Source of the DNA: Lyngbya sp. HA4199-MV5
GTDB lineage: Bacteria; Cyanobacteriota; Cyanobacteriia; Leptolyngbyales; Leptolyngbyaceae
Length of the DNA: 64,000 nucleotides
Direction of reading: 5' to 3'
Assembly: GCA_019359375.1 (NCBI GenBank)
Contig: JAHHHL010000005.1
Span: 1 to 64,000 of the forward strand
Shown here: piece by piece, positions 19,252 through 28,123 of the stretch
Layout: each line of letters begins with the position of its first letter
Position numbering within the stretch: position 1 is the first letter of the stretch
Made by a program: the position numbers and the translations under genes
The notes under the pieces: generated by a model
Told to the model about the DNA's origin: nothing
The model's input: only the letters and a program-made list of their open reading frames with translations
The model's database searches: none

Positions 19252-19325
19252 CGCCGCTCCGAGACTATAAAACCAGGACTATAAAACCAAGACTCAGTGT
19301 ATCAGCGTCGCGGGTCGGATGGTGT

Positions 19326-19564
19326 GGTGTAAGGGAGATTTTGGAAGAAGGGAGTGAGGGGTGAGGGGTGAGGGGTAAGGAGTTTTGAGTTGAACCAGTC
19401 GCTGGGTGTTGATTATGAGTCCATGAGCCTTTCCTGACCTCTTCTAAAAACTAAAAACCTTTCTGGTATGCCCATTTCTAATACGCCCAAAGCTTTTAGG
19501 GTTTTACAACTCCCTTGCCTTCTGCCTTCTGCCTCCTGCCCTCTGCCTCTCCCCAAAAGCTTTA
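19326..19564. repeat. Low-complexity heptad repeat cluster upstream of hisF
   Basis: GAGGGGT heptads (19354-19377) are followed by AGTTTTGAGTTGAACCAGTC, a unique centre, CTTCTAAAAACTAAAAAC, and a CCTTCTGCCTTCTGCCTCC tract ending 30 bases before hisF. The overall order is purine arm, core, complementary core, pyrimidine arm. This spacer (19252-19594) holds both the petP upstream region and the hisF upstream region, with no other gene. Confidence 0.8.
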
Positions 19565-19594
19565 GAATGCAAACGTTCCACATTGCGGAAAACC

Positions 19595-20365
19595 ATGCTG
19601 GCGAAGCGAATTTTGCCCTGTTTAGATGTGAAGGCAGGGCGGGTAGTGAAGGGAGTCAATTTCGTCGATTTGCGGGATGCGGGTGATCCAGTCGAGTTGG
19701 CGCAGGTCTACAACCAGGCAGGGGCAGACGAACTGGTATTCCTCGATATCACGGCAACTCACGAAGATCGGGGCATCATTTTTGATGTGGTGTATCGCAC
19801 TGCCGAGCAGGTGTTTATCCCACTTACCGTAGGTGGTGGCATTCAAAACTTAGAGACTATTAAACAATTGTTAAGAGCCGGAGCCGATAAGGTCAGCATC
19901 AACTCAGCAGCCGTGCGTGATCCCAGTCTCATTGATCGCGCCAGCGATCGCTTTGGCAACCAGTGCATTGTCGTGGCGATCGATGCCCGTCGTCGGCAAG
20001 AGGCTGATAATCCTGGTTGGGACGTGTACGTGCGCGGTGGACGAGAGAATACTGGACTGGATGCGATCGCCTGGGCAAAAAACGTCGAGCAGCGTGGTGC
20101 TGGGGAGTTGCTGATCACCAGTATGGATGCGGATGGCACTCAGGCAGGCTACGACCTGGAGCTAACAAGGGCGATCGCCGAGCAGGTTGAAATTCCGGTC
20201 ATTGCCTCAGGCGGAGCGGGCACCTGTGAGCATATTCATGCCGCACTCACAGACGGTAAAGCCGAAGCCGCACTCCTCGCCTCACTCTTGCACTACGGAC
20301 ATCTCACCGTCGCTCAAATCAAAACCCACCTTGCGGAGCAAAACGTGCCTGTTCGTCTGGTTTAA
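19595..20365 (+). CDS. hisF: Imidazole glycerol phosphate synthase subunit HisF
   Basis: HisF is the cyclase half of IGP synthase. It joins ammonia from HisH to PRFAR, making IGP and AICAR for histidine and purine metabolism. It is a TIM barrel: [19 protein letters not shown] with the first catalytic aspartate (CLD), [17 protein letters not shown], then [15 protein letters not shown] with the second catalytic aspartate, and [11 protein letters not shown] for phosphate binding. ATG 19595 gives the normal 256-residue protein. A TTG at 19583 would add four residues. Confidence 0.95.
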   Translation: MLAKRILPCLDVKAGRVVKGVNFVDLRDAGDPVELAQVYNQAGADELVFLDITATHEDRGIIFDVVYRTAEQVFIPLTVGGGIQNLETIKQLLRAGADKVSINSAAVRDPSLIDRASDRFGNQCIVVAIDARRRQEADNPGWDVYVRGGRENTGLDAIAWAKNVEQRGAGELLITSMDADGTQAGYDLELTRAIAEQVEIPVIASGGAGTCEHIHAALTDGKAEAALLASLLHYGHLTVAQIKTHLAEQNVPVRLV

Positions 20366-20452
20366 CCAACACCCAACGCCCGAACTACAAATTTCTTGCA
20401 CCGCCAAAAATAAAGATGACGAAATCTGAGTATCTGTTACAATACTTCAAGT

Positions 20453-20743
20453 ATGCTGATACTTATTCTTACTATTGTCATTGCCTTGGTTGCCTGGTCA
20501 CTGCATTTGATGCAGCAGGCAGTCGATCGCAATGAATTTTCACTGATGCTGGCGGGCACTTTAGTTGCTTTCTCCGCCGCCGCAATGGTCGTTGTCTATT
20601 TTTTGATGGGAAATTATATTGGCTACGTGACTGGTATGACGCACATCGTCGTCTCCGATACGTCATCCGCCGATATCGCTGTTTGGCTCACGGATGTCGA
20701 TCAGAATTTGAGTGGCATAGAGCAGGCTGTTGACTTGCACTGA
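20453..20743 (+). CDS. Small two-helix membrane protein, 96 aa
   Basis: Two hydrophobic segments (about residues 2-20 and 30-52) flank a short loop with VDRNEF, followed by a polar C-terminal half ending in LSGIEQAVDLH. It begins at ATG 20453, 88 bases after hisF on the same strand. I do not recognise a family. The regular membrane topology and normal codon use support a real gene. The IS630 element is inserted 76 bases downstream. Confidence 0.6.
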   Translation: MLILILTIVIALVAWSLHLMQQAVDRNEFSLMLAGTLVAFSAAAMVVVYFLMGNYIGYVTGMTHIVVSDTSSADIAVWLTDVDQNLSGIEQAVDLH

Positions 20744-20827
20744 GAAAAATAGACTGACTAAGTTGCATCCTTCGAGGCTCACTTCAAAAAATAAGCGCAA
20801 CGGTCGATTTAGAGAGTTAAACCTTGT

Positions 20828-21682
20828 CTAAGTTGAAACCCGTAGTTTTTCTTCTTCTGGGTCGAGGTGATTTTTTACCCATAAGCGGTCAGCGAGGGCA
20901 AGGGGTTTGGCATTAATCTCCTGTTGAAACTGTTCCACACGTTGCTGCAATGCGGTTGGGCTGGTATAGCAGGCATGATAAGTCACATCTTCCCGTAACC
21001 ATTGCCAGAGATGCTCCACGGGCATGAAGTCTGGACTGTAGGCAGGCAACGGTGCGAGGGTAATGTCGAGTGCGGTGGCGGACGCTCGTACCGTTTGGGC
21101 ACGATGATAGGGTGCACCATCCCACACCAGCTGCAACGGCACATCGGGAAACTCCACGCGCAGTCGCTTGAGGACATCAATCGTGTGGAACTGGTCGGCT
21201 TTGTCATAAGCAAAGACACGCACCTGAGCGAGATTGTAGAGATAGACCCCGTAAAAGGAAACTTTCGCACGTCCTGGTGAACTGGAACTGACCCAGAAGC
21301 GCTCACCCCGAATGGCCCAACCATAGCCCGCGTCAGTGTCCAAATGGATATGGGCTTCATCAATGTAAACCAGCAGGCAGCGTTGGTGGAGCGCCTCATC
21401 GAGCATGACCTGTAGGCGTTCCAGAAAGGCAGCACGCTGGGCCGGCTGCCCTTTATTCAGTAATTTGTGCGCTTTCTTCCAGGAAAACCCCAAGCGCTTG
21501 AGCACCTTACGCAAGGTATCGCGGCAGCAGTCGATGTCAAAGTGTGCCTTGACCCAAGCAACCAACCGCTTGAGAGTCCATCGGGGTTGCGTCGGCGCTG
21601 TCCGCTGTTGGGGTGGGGTTGCCGCCAGGTCTAAAGCCTCACGGAGCACCGCCGCTACCCCTTGCTCGACGACAGCAGGCAA
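20828..21682 (-). CDS. IS630-family transposase, DDE part (orfB)
   Basis: 284 aa when read from the internal ATG 21682. The catalytic triad is visible: first D in LVYIDEAHIHLD, second D in LVWDGAPYHRA, and E in SPDFMPVEHLWQWLRED. The start lacks the DNA-binding half, which lies in the overlapping frame upstream (21655-21888). The natural protein is probably a fusion made by -1 frameshifting at a run of seven C on the coding strand. The frame has no internal damage. Confidence 0.9.
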   Translation of the reverse strand: MPAVVEQGVAAVLREALDLAATPPQQRTAPTQPRWTLKRLVAWVKAHFDIDCCRDTLRKVLKRLGFSWKKAHKLLNKGQPAQRAAFLERLQVMLDEALHQRCLLVYIDEAHIHLDTDAGYGWAIRGERFWVSSSSPGRAKVSFYGVYLYNLAQVRVFAYDKADQFHTIDVLKRLRVEFPDVPLQLVWDGAPYHRAQTVRASATALDITLAPLPAYSPDFMPVEHLWQWLREDVTYHACYTSPTALQQRVEQFQQEINAKPLALADRLWVKNHLDPEEEKLRVST

Positions 21683-21888
21683 AGGGGGGGATGTCCGCCT
21701 GTGCGTTGATACACCAGTGACTCGAAGCCTGCTTCATTGTACCGATGCACCCACTCCATGATGGTTTGCGGATTGCGTCCACTCTGCCGTCCTACCGCTG
21801 TCGCACTTTTGCCCTGGCAGATCTCGTACAGAGCGAGCAAGCGTTCACGGGTGCGCGCATGGGTGGCTTGGAGCGCTTGCACTCTCAA
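21655..21888 (-). CDS. IS630-family transposase, helix-turn-helix part (orfA)
   Basis: 77 aa. The helix-turn-helix region runs from ALYEICQGKSATAVGRQSGR to TIMEWVHRYNEAGF, the usual N-terminal domain of IS630 transposases. It overlaps orfB by 28 bases. The overlap contains CAT CCC CCC CTT TGC in this frame. Slipping back one base on the C run gives CCT TTG CCT GCT GTC and continues as PLPAVVEQG in orfB. That makes a full ~345-residue transposase. Confidence 0.85.
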   Translation of the reverse strand: MRVQALQATHARTRERLLALYEICQGKSATAVGRQSGRNPQTIMEWVHRYNEAGFESLVYQRTGGHPPLCLLSSSKG

Positions 21889-22231
21889 ACCTTCGGGGCT
21901 TTGCTGTCAGCGTGACGTATCAACCTTTAACATGGCTCGTTCATTGACTCTTTCGCATCGCTGCTTTCAGCTTAGCTAACTCGCCTCAAAAACTCCAGTT
22001 CTCAAGATGGACGAGGTTTAGTAGCTCAATCACCTTGAATCAGTAGGTTGGCGCGTTCACACTGGGGTAATAAAAGCGGACGGTAGAAAGACGATCGCTC
22101 AAGAGCAATGAACGGATCAGATAACGGTGCCAAGACGGTAGAATCTGACACATTAAAGACCGACGAGAACTACTAAGTTAAAGCGATCGTGCTTACTTCT
22201 ACAGCTATTGCGTGACACCCACGCGTCACTC

Positions 22232-23314
22232 ATGTCTAAAACGCTTTACTACCAGCTTGGCTCAGTTGTCCTTTCCCTAATCTTGATTGCCGTCATCATT
22301 GCGCTAGTCGGTGCATCCCCAGTACAGGTGGTCAGCAGCATGTGGTCAGGCGCGTTTGGTACACCCGATCAGTTTGCGCGGGTGATTGCCACGCTGGCTC
22401 CCCTACTGCTGTGTACCTGTGGCTTGCTGTTCACTTTTACCGCCGGACTGTACAACCTGGGGATTGAAGGGCAGATTGTGGCAGGCGCGATCGCAGCGAC
22501 GGCTGGTATACGCTTATTGCAAGACGTGCTTCCGGCTCCCCTGGTGATACTGCTGGCGATCGTCATTGGCGCAGGCGGCGGGTTTCTGTGGGGCTTGTTG
22601 GCAGGGATTTTGAACGTCTACGGTCGCATTAACGAGATTTTTGCGGGGTTGGGACTCAACTTTGCGGCACAGGGGTTGGCGCTGTATCTCATTTTTGGTC
22701 CCTGGAAACGAGAAGGGGTGGCTTCCATGAGCGGCACCGAGCAGTTTAGTGAAGCCCTCTGGCTACCCACGATCGGTAACACCGAAGCCAGCCCTGTGTC
22801 CCTACTGGTGGCGATCGCGGTACTGGCGATTACCATGATTGTCATGCGCGGCACTTATTTTGGCTTACAGCTTCGAGCCGTGGGGCAAAACCTGAGAGCA
22901 TCTTACGTGTTGGGGATTCCCTCCGTCCAGCAGTTGCTCAGCGCGTTTGGCATTTGTGGAGCTTTTGCTGGCATTGCCGGAGCGTTGCAAGTCCTTGCCG
23001 TCTTCCATCGGCTGATCCCCAGTATTTCCAGCAATCTCGGCTTTCTGGCGTTGCTCATTGCCATGCTGGTTGGCTTCAACGCCTGGTTGATTTTGCCTGT
23101 TGCCTTTTTCTTCAGCGCGCTTAATATTGGGAGTCTTCAATTGCCCCTCTCACTTAACCTGGAATCGTCTCTGGCAGGCGTGATTCAGGGGATGCTGGTG
23201 CTGTTTGTGCTGCTCGGTCGTGGGTTTGGCGATCGCAAACCTGCTGATACCAGTTCTGGTACACCTCAGCCCCAAGTCGTATCGCCAACTGAGCAACTGG
23301 GCGTAAACGGTTAG
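22232..23314 (+). CDS. ABC transporter permease, nucleoside/BmpA type (first subunit)
   Basis: About 360 aa with 8-9 membrane segments and the branched-chain/ribose type permease signature (AGLYNLGIEGQIVAGA, AVGQNLRASYVLGI). These features place it with permeases of nucleoside uptake systems that use a BmpA-like lipoprotein. The partner permease is at 24785, and no ATPase or binding protein lies in the window. ATG 22232 is preferred; TTG 22208 would add eight residues. An IS630 copy ends ~200 bases upstream, which may have replaced the native upstream region. Confidence 0.85.
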   Translation: MSKTLYYQLGSVVLSLILIAVIIALVGASPVQVVSSMWSGAFGTPDQFARVIATLAPLLLCTCGLLFTFTAGLYNLGIEGQIVAGAIAATAGIRLLQDVLPAPLVILLAIVIGAGGGFLWGLLAGILNVYGRINEIFAGLGLNFAAQGLALYLIFGPWKREGVASMSGTEQFSEALWLPTIGNTEASPVSLLVAIAVLAITMIVMRGTYFGLQLRAVGQNLRASYVLGIPSVQQLLSAFGICGAFAGIAGALQVLAVFHRLIPSISSNLGFLALLIAMLVGFNAWLILPVAFFFSALNIGSLQLPLSLNLESSLAGVIQGMLVLFVLLGRGFGDRKPADTSSGTPQPQVVSPTEQLGVNG

Positions 23315-23397
23315 TGGGTTGCATGATCAGATGTTGGTACAACTCGCCTTTTCAAGTCATAACCGGATCGGTCTTTGAACAAAAGGGAGTTAATAGC

Positions 23398-23931
23398 TCA
23401 GTGAGAACAGGGCGATCGCTCGTAATAGAAACGGCTAGGCTTGTGGTATAAAATCCAGCCCATCGAACAGCCTTGTGGAAATTCACCCAACTGATGAGTG
23501 ATTGGCGTATAGCTCTCTGTTGATTTACAGCGTAAATTTGCAACATCATTCAAGACCACCTCATCAGCGTGAGAGTCGTCTGAGAGAGGTAAAATTCCCA
23601 AGATTTTTTGCGGGGTCGCTTGTTTTAAAAACCACGTCCGAATTTTTTCTAATGCCTCTGGTGAACAAGTCTCTGCTACAGATTGGACCGTAAGATCTGG
23701 TTCATGATGCAGTCGAAGCCGAATCCAAATATCTCTTGCTTCTGCAAAGGAATAACCGCCGCCGATGATCTGATCACCTTGAGTCACCAACGTCTTAAAT
23801 TTCCAATCAGTACGAAACTGGCTGCTGCTCACAGGCAGGGGAAATTCTCCAAAATAGGCAATAAGAAATACAGCGATTACAGCCACTGGCATGCCGATCG
23901 CCATTGCGATGACGCTTAAAAGTATTTTCAT
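23398..23931 (-). CDS. Hypothetical membrane-anchored protein, 177 aa
   Basis: One N-terminal membrane segment or signal (residues 3-29, ILLSVIAMAIGMPVAVIAVF), then a mostly polar domain with four cysteines and the phrase ITHQLGEFPQGCSMGWILYH. ATG 23931 is clear. I recognise no family. It lies on the opposite strand between two permease genes that normally sit side by side, so it is probably an insertion into that operon. Confidence 0.55.
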   Translation of the reverse strand: MKILLSVIAMAIGMPVAVIAVFLIAYFGEFPLPVSSSQFRTDWKFKTLVTQGDQIIGGGYSFAEARDIWIRLRLHHEPDLTVQSVAETCSPEALEKIRTWFLKQATPQKILGILPLSDDSHADEVVLNDVANLRCKSTESYTPITHQLGEFPQGCSMGWILYHKPSRFYYERSPCSH

Positions 23932-24056
23932 GACTTACTCTCTAGCAAGATTCTGTCGCATTTCAGAACACCCATTGCCATGAATCGTTCACCCCCACCA
24001 GTAAGGTCAGTGCGTTCGTGCGGCAACAGCACTACTGGGCGGTTGCAAGTGTCACC

Positions 24057-24485
24057 CTACTTGAGCAGTTTTATCACTGTAGGATCGTCGGCGTTGTATC
24101 GACTATTTGTAGACTTAACGTCATCGAGAGTGATAACATCACCATCACTATTAGCGACAAACGTATAATTTGCAGCCCTTTCATAGGTTCTGCCAGTGGC
24201 AATCTCCCTGAGTAAATCGCCAGCTCTGGCGTTCAGTCGCGTCTTAACACCATCTCTCCAAACAATGTGGAAAAAAGAAGTCGATGCGGTTACACCCTCA
24301 ACGGCATAGCAAGGCATGCGAGAGACGCTACCACCGTTATTGTTGCCACGGTCTAAAAAGGAGCATTTTGCAAAGTATGCGGCTGTACCAGCTTGAACCT
24401 GATGGGCACTCAGCATGGAGACAGACATCACGATCGCCGCGATCAACCATTTACCCTTACTCATCATTTTTTGGCTAAGTACCAT
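24057..24485 (-). CDS. Small exported hypothetical protein
   Basis: A signal peptide is clear from M7/M8 on (SKGKWLIAAIVMSVSML, cleavage near HQVQAG). The mature part (~105 aa) has two cysteines (KCSFLD, MPCYAVEG) that could pair in the periplasm, and ends DDPTVIKLLK. Starts at 24485, 24467 or 24464 are all possible; the later ones give a standard signal peptide. No family recognised. Like its neighbour at 23398 it lies antisense between the two permease genes. Confidence 0.6.
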   Translation of the reverse strand: MVLSQKMMSKGKWLIAAIVMSVSMLSAHQVQAGTAAYFAKCSFLDRGNNNGGSVSRMPCYAVEGVTASTSFFHIVWRDGVKTRLNARAGDLLREIATGRTYERAANYTFVANSDGDVITLDDVKSTNSRYNADDPTVIKLLK

Positions 24486-24554
24486 ACTTTTAATAGAATC
24501 AAGATTGCTAAAAATATCTCTACAGCAGACGCTTAATCATCACCTCACCAGTTT

Positions 24555-24686
24555 CTAGGGCGCGCCATCAATTCAGCTCCAAGACCTTGCGGTACCAGCG
24601 TAGTCGCGCCTGTTCCAATACACGAAGTTAGGGGCTGTAGCCCTTGCTGAAAGTGATGTGTAGTCGTCATTGATGACAATCCCTAG
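24555..24686 (+). mobile_element. MITE copy A (~130 bp)
   Basis: CTAGGGCGCGCCATCAATT at the left and CATTGATGACAATCCCTAG at the right form terminal inverted repeats. The interior includes TTAGGGGCTGTAGCCCTTGCT. It contains no coding frame. It lies 98 bases upstream of the second permease gene. Four further copies are at 32294, 35208, 40567 and 48056. Confidence 0.85.
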
Positions 24687-24784
24687 TTCATGACTACAAC
24701 TGACTTCAAGGTCAATCCTTAAAGATTTTGAGCAATTTCACTCAAAACTCCCCGATGCAACATTCATCACGCGCTTTTTCCCCT

Positions 24785-25777
24785 ATGGACACCGATCAAA
24801 TTATCGCCATTCTCGCTACCGCGATCGCCACTGCCACGCCGCTTGTCTTTGCCTGCATTGGCGAAACCATTACCGAACGGGCAGGAGTCATTAACCTGTC
24901 AGCCGAAGGCACGATTATGCTGGCGGCGATGACCGGGTTTGCGGTAGCGAAAACAACCGAGGGATTGGGAAACACGCCCAGTTTGCTGCTGGGGTTTGGG
25001 AGTGCAGCGCTGGTGGGAGCGGCGATTGCGCTGGTTGTGGCATTTGGTACACTCTCGTTGAAGCAGTCTCAGGTGGCGATCGGGTTTGTGCTGGCGTTGC
25101 TGTGTGCCGATCTATCGTCATTTTTGGGGAATGCTTTCGTCCGCATCCCTGGTCCGACCGTTCCCAATCTCAACGTGCCGATCCTGCAAGATATTCCCTT
25201 CATTGGCAAACTGCTATTTCAAAGCGATTTGCTGGTGTATGCCAGCTTTGGGCTGATCGTGTTGACCTGGGTGTACTTCTATCGCACTCGCGCTGGGCTG
25301 ATGCTGCAAGCGATCGGTGAACAGCCTGCTGCCGCCTTTGCCAGAGGAACGAACGTCATTTTGATGCGCTATTTTTACACCACGTTTGGGGGTGCGCTGA
25401 TGGGCATTGCTGGTGCGGCGTTTGCGCTGGACTTCAAGGCTGGGTGGAGCCATCGTCACACGGGTGGGTATGGATGGATTGCGCTGGCGATCGTCATCTT
25501 TGGCGGTTGGAATCCGCTGCGAGTGGCTCTAAGCTGCTATTTTTTTGGCATTTTGCAATCAGTCGCCAGCATTGCCCAGAGCGCGATCCCAGACGTTCCG
25601 ACGCAGGTGTTGACTGTAGCACCGTTTGTACTGATGATCCTGTTTCTAGTGCTTACGTCTAGCGAATGGTTGGAAAGACTATTGAAACGGTTGCCACCCA
25701 CCTTGAGCCATGCCGCGAGCCAAACCGTTCATAGCACACCACCCGCTGCTCTCGGTCGAGTCTTTGAGCAGGATTAG
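24785..25777 (+). CDS. ABC transporter permease, nucleoside/BmpA type (second subunit)
   Basis: About 330 aa, 8-9 membrane segments. The signature ERAGVINLSAEGTIMLAAM is that of the second permease of BmpA-type nucleoside ABC systems, and RAGLMLQAIGEQPAAAFARG matches the cytoplasmic loop. I prefer ATG 24785 (MDTDQIIAIL), although ATG 24755 and TTG 24728 are in frame; none has a good ribosome binding site. The first permease is 1.5 kb upstream. Two antisense genes and a MITE lie between. Confidence 0.85.
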   Translation: MDTDQIIAILATAIATATPLVFACIGETITERAGVINLSAEGTIMLAAMTGFAVAKTTEGLGNTPSLLLGFGSAALVGAAIALVVAFGTLSLKQSQVAIGFVLALLCADLSSFLGNAFVRIPGPTVPNLNVPILQDIPFIGKLLFQSDLLVYASFGLIVLTWVYFYRTRAGLMLQAIGEQPAAAFARGTNVILMRYFYTTFGGALMGIAGAAFALDFKAGWSHRHTGGYGWIALAIVIFGGWNPLRVALSCYFFGILQSVASIAQSAIPDVPTQVLTVAPFVLMILFLVLTSSEWLERLLKRLPPTLSHAASQTVHSTPPAALGRVFEQD

Positions 25778-25798
25778 CGAGAAAACAGCAGAAACACC

Positions 25799-26701
25799 AT
25801 GACAGAAGAGCCAGAGTCTGAGATCATTCGTCACGTTGGAGCACTGCCTCTTGGTGTGATTGCAGGGGCAACGTATCCACTCCAGGCATTGCTATTCATC
25901 GCTCAAAACCCTCAATTATGGGGAGGGGTGGTGATCCCTATTCTGGTCAACCTGATCATTGGAGCAGCCCTTTACACCGGGCTACTGCTTCCCGGTTGGC
26001 GAGGCATTGATCAATGGGCTTCTGGTGTGCCGATCGGGTTAGCACAGTGGGTCGCGACCTTACCACCCTGGGCTTCTCGTCTTTTAACCTGGCTACCGAC
26101 AGGCGCAACCTTTCTGGACGACGTACTGCGCTTTTTGATGGCGATCGCGCTGTTTGTGCTGACTGGACTACTGCTCGTACAGTTTGGTGCCATCTTAGGT
26201 GCGCCCTGGTATGGCAACCTGGCAGAACAAACCGAGCGGCTCCGCAATGGACAGGTACCCATTGGCGCACCTGGTTTAAGTCGAGCGTTGCAGGATATTT
26301 GGCGAGCGATTACCTTTCAACTTAAAAAGCTGCTGTTGCTAGCGGTGGTAGGACTGCCATTTTTGGTGCTGAACTTCTTGCCGCCGCTGGGCACGACGAT
26401 CGCCAGCATCGGCGGGGTTGCTCTGGCAGCACTATTAGTCGGGTTAGACTTTCTCGATGCACCGCTGGAGCGTCGTCGCTTCAGCTTTCGCCGCAAGTTA
26501 GGGGTGTTTGCCCGATCGCTCCCTGCTAGTGCCACCTTTAGCTGGGCGTGTTTGGTGCTTGTCAGCGTGCCGTTTATCAGTCTCCTGGCTGTGCCTGTTT
26601 GTGTCGCGGCGGGGACATTGTTTTGCTGCGATCGAGTCTTGCCCTATCTACCTGCCACTCAGAGCCATGCTGAAGCAGAGCAAGTAGATGAGACGGCATA
26701 A
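25799..26701 (+). CDS. EI24/CysZ-like membrane protein
   Basis: 300 aa with about five or six membrane segments and the EI24 pattern: GALPLGVIAGATYPLQALLF near the start, LGAPWYGNLAEQTERL after the third segment, and FLDAPLERRRFSFRRKLGVF before the last. EI24-family proteins include CysZ (sulfate uptake), but most cyanobacterial members are uncharacterised. It follows the permease gene by 21 bases and may share its transcript. Ribosome binding site is weak (GCAGAAACACC). Confidence 0.8.
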   Translation: MTEEPESEIIRHVGALPLGVIAGATYPLQALLFIAQNPQLWGGVVIPILVNLIIGAALYTGLLLPGWRGIDQWASGVPIGLAQWVATLPPWASRLLTWLPTGATFLDDVLRFLMAIALFVLTGLLLVQFGAILGAPWYGNLAEQTERLRNGQVPIGAPGLSRALQDIWRAITFQLKKLLLLAVVGLPFLVLNFLPPLGTTIASIGGVALAALLVGLDFLDAPLERRRFSFRRKLGVFARSLPASATFSWACLVLVSVPFISLLAVPVCVAAGTLFCCDRVLPYLPATQSHAEAEQVDETA

Positions 26702-26724
26702 GCCAACAAGCAGCCAAGCGATCG

Positions 26725-27801
26725 CTACTCAACAGGCTCCGCCAGACTGATGGCATGGGCTGGTTTTGGTAACGGGTTGGTAACTTGACTACTGGTTGTC
26801 GTGGCGGCAGGGATAAAGAGTTTGTCGCCCTGCTGCAATACGGGATCTTGCTTACGATCGCCCGTCTTCAGCGCTTGCGCCACATCAACGTTAAGCACCT
26901 GACGTTCGGTGACATCGTTCACACGATGAATTTGCACCTGTCGCAGATCAGCACCCGTCAAAGCACCACCTGCCTGCTGAATTGCCTGTGAAACCGTTGG
27001 CAACCCAACCTCTGGGCGTAAAGCCGCGCTACTGCTGGGAACGGCATAAATACCAGGACGAGGCACTGCGCCACTAATTTGTACAGCCGTTGCTACAGGC
27101 GCTGGACCTGCTTTGGCAAGCGTGTTGTAAATCAACGCAGCGGCATCAGCGCGGGTGGGACGATCGCCCTTAAGCTGCTGCAAATCGCTATAGGTAATGG
27201 GTGAGACTTGAAACGCTTTTTCCACCATCATGGCAAACTGACCGGATGTCACAGGTTTGTCCGGGTGAAACTTGCCATCCACAAACCCTCGCACAATGCC
27301 CTTAACCGCTAACGATTCAATATATCCCTCTGCCCAATGACCTTTCACGTCGTTGAGGGCGGCAACGGGTGCCTCGATCGCGGCTACTTCAGCGCTAGAA
27401 CTAAAGTCACTGTCGCCAGTAGACATCTTTTCCGGCAAGGCAACGCCACCTGAAATCTGTGTAGAAGCCACGCCAGAGGGCATCGATCGCAGCGCTGGTG
27501 GCACATTCACCTTGGGTAGCTTTCTAAGCACAACCGCCCGACGTTGGGCGACCAGTTGCTCCGCTTTGGTGGGTACCGTTGTCCCAGCATCAATGCTCAC
27601 GGCTGGCATCGTCTCAGGAGCAGCGATCGTGGGTTTTGCCTGGGTCGTAGCCGCGTCTGTCTTTGCACCATCCTGCTTTGCCTTAGAGCCGGTCTCGTCA
27701 TCGGGCTGAGCCAGATGCGGAAAGAGTGCCGCAAAGCCTTGATAAAACGCAACGGTAGCAAGAGAGCTAAACACCAGGGTTGTGGCCGTAGAAATACGCA
27801 T
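26725..27801 (-). CDS. SLH- and SLBB-domain envelope protein
   Basis: About 358 aa from ATG 27801. A signal or anchor (ATTLVFSSLATVAFYQGFAA) is followed by ~110 disordered Ala/Thr/Pro-rich residues. Then comes an SLH repeat (LNDVKGHWAEGYIESLAVKG, GFVDGKFHPDKPVTSGQFA). The C-terminal part has an SLBB-like fold (VQISGAVPRPGIYAVP, TVSQAIQQAGG, LQQGDKLFIPA), as in polysaccharide-export proteins. The likely location is periplasm or outer envelope, bound to peptidoglycan-linked polymer. The frame runs on to 27957, but that extension looks non-native. Confidence 0.8.
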   Translation of the reverse strand: MRISTATTLVFSSLATVAFYQGFAALFPHLAQPDDETGSKAKQDGAKTDAATTQAKPTIAAPETMPAVSIDAGTTVPTKAEQLVAQRRAVVLRKLPKVNVPPALRSMPSGVASTQISGGVALPEKMSTGDSDFSSSAEVAAIEAPVAALNDVKGHWAEGYIESLAVKGIVRGFVDGKFHPDKPVTSGQFAMMVEKAFQVSPITYSDLQQLKGDRPTRADAAALIYNTLAKAGPAPVATAVQISGAVPRPGIYAVPSSSAALRPEVGLPTVSQAIQQAGGALTGADLRQVQIHRVNDVTERQVLNVDVAQALKTGDRKQDPVLQQGDKLFIPAATTTSSQVTNPLPKPAHAISLAEPVE

Positions 27802-28123
27802 AAAACTTAGACCAATAGGGGACTGGAGTGACTTAGCAGCGAGATCAAGACCCTTTGCAGCAAGCGACGATCGTGAGAAGCAAACCAGCAGGGCGCGTGC
27901 GTGAACGATTAACAAGGCACGAGAACTACTACCCAATACGGCATTTTGCCTGACCATCAGGATAGAACTTGAACTGTGATTGCGGTGAGACTCTAGTGCC
28001 AGCCACAGCGAATAGATTAGCCAGCCCGCTGACTCTATGGGATCTGCCTACGTGTCGATCGCTCAAGCGTCACCCTGACCCGCAAGACTCACCATTCTAC
28101 GGACTACTGATTGCCCCTGATCC

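Larger units (their letters stand above)
20820..22018 (-). mobile_element. IS630-family insertion sequence, about 1.2 kb
   Basis: Both ends carry imperfect inverted repeats. The left end (20820 on) reads AACCTTGTCTAAGTTGAAA and the right end (22018 inward, complement) reads AACCTCGTCCATCTTGAGAA. Each is flanked by TA (20818-20819 and 22019-22020), the target dinucleotide duplicated by IS630/Tc1-type elements. Inside are two overlapping minus-strand frames, an HTH protein and a DDE transposase. Ends, target and both frames are intact, so this copy looks potentially active. Confidence 0.9.
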
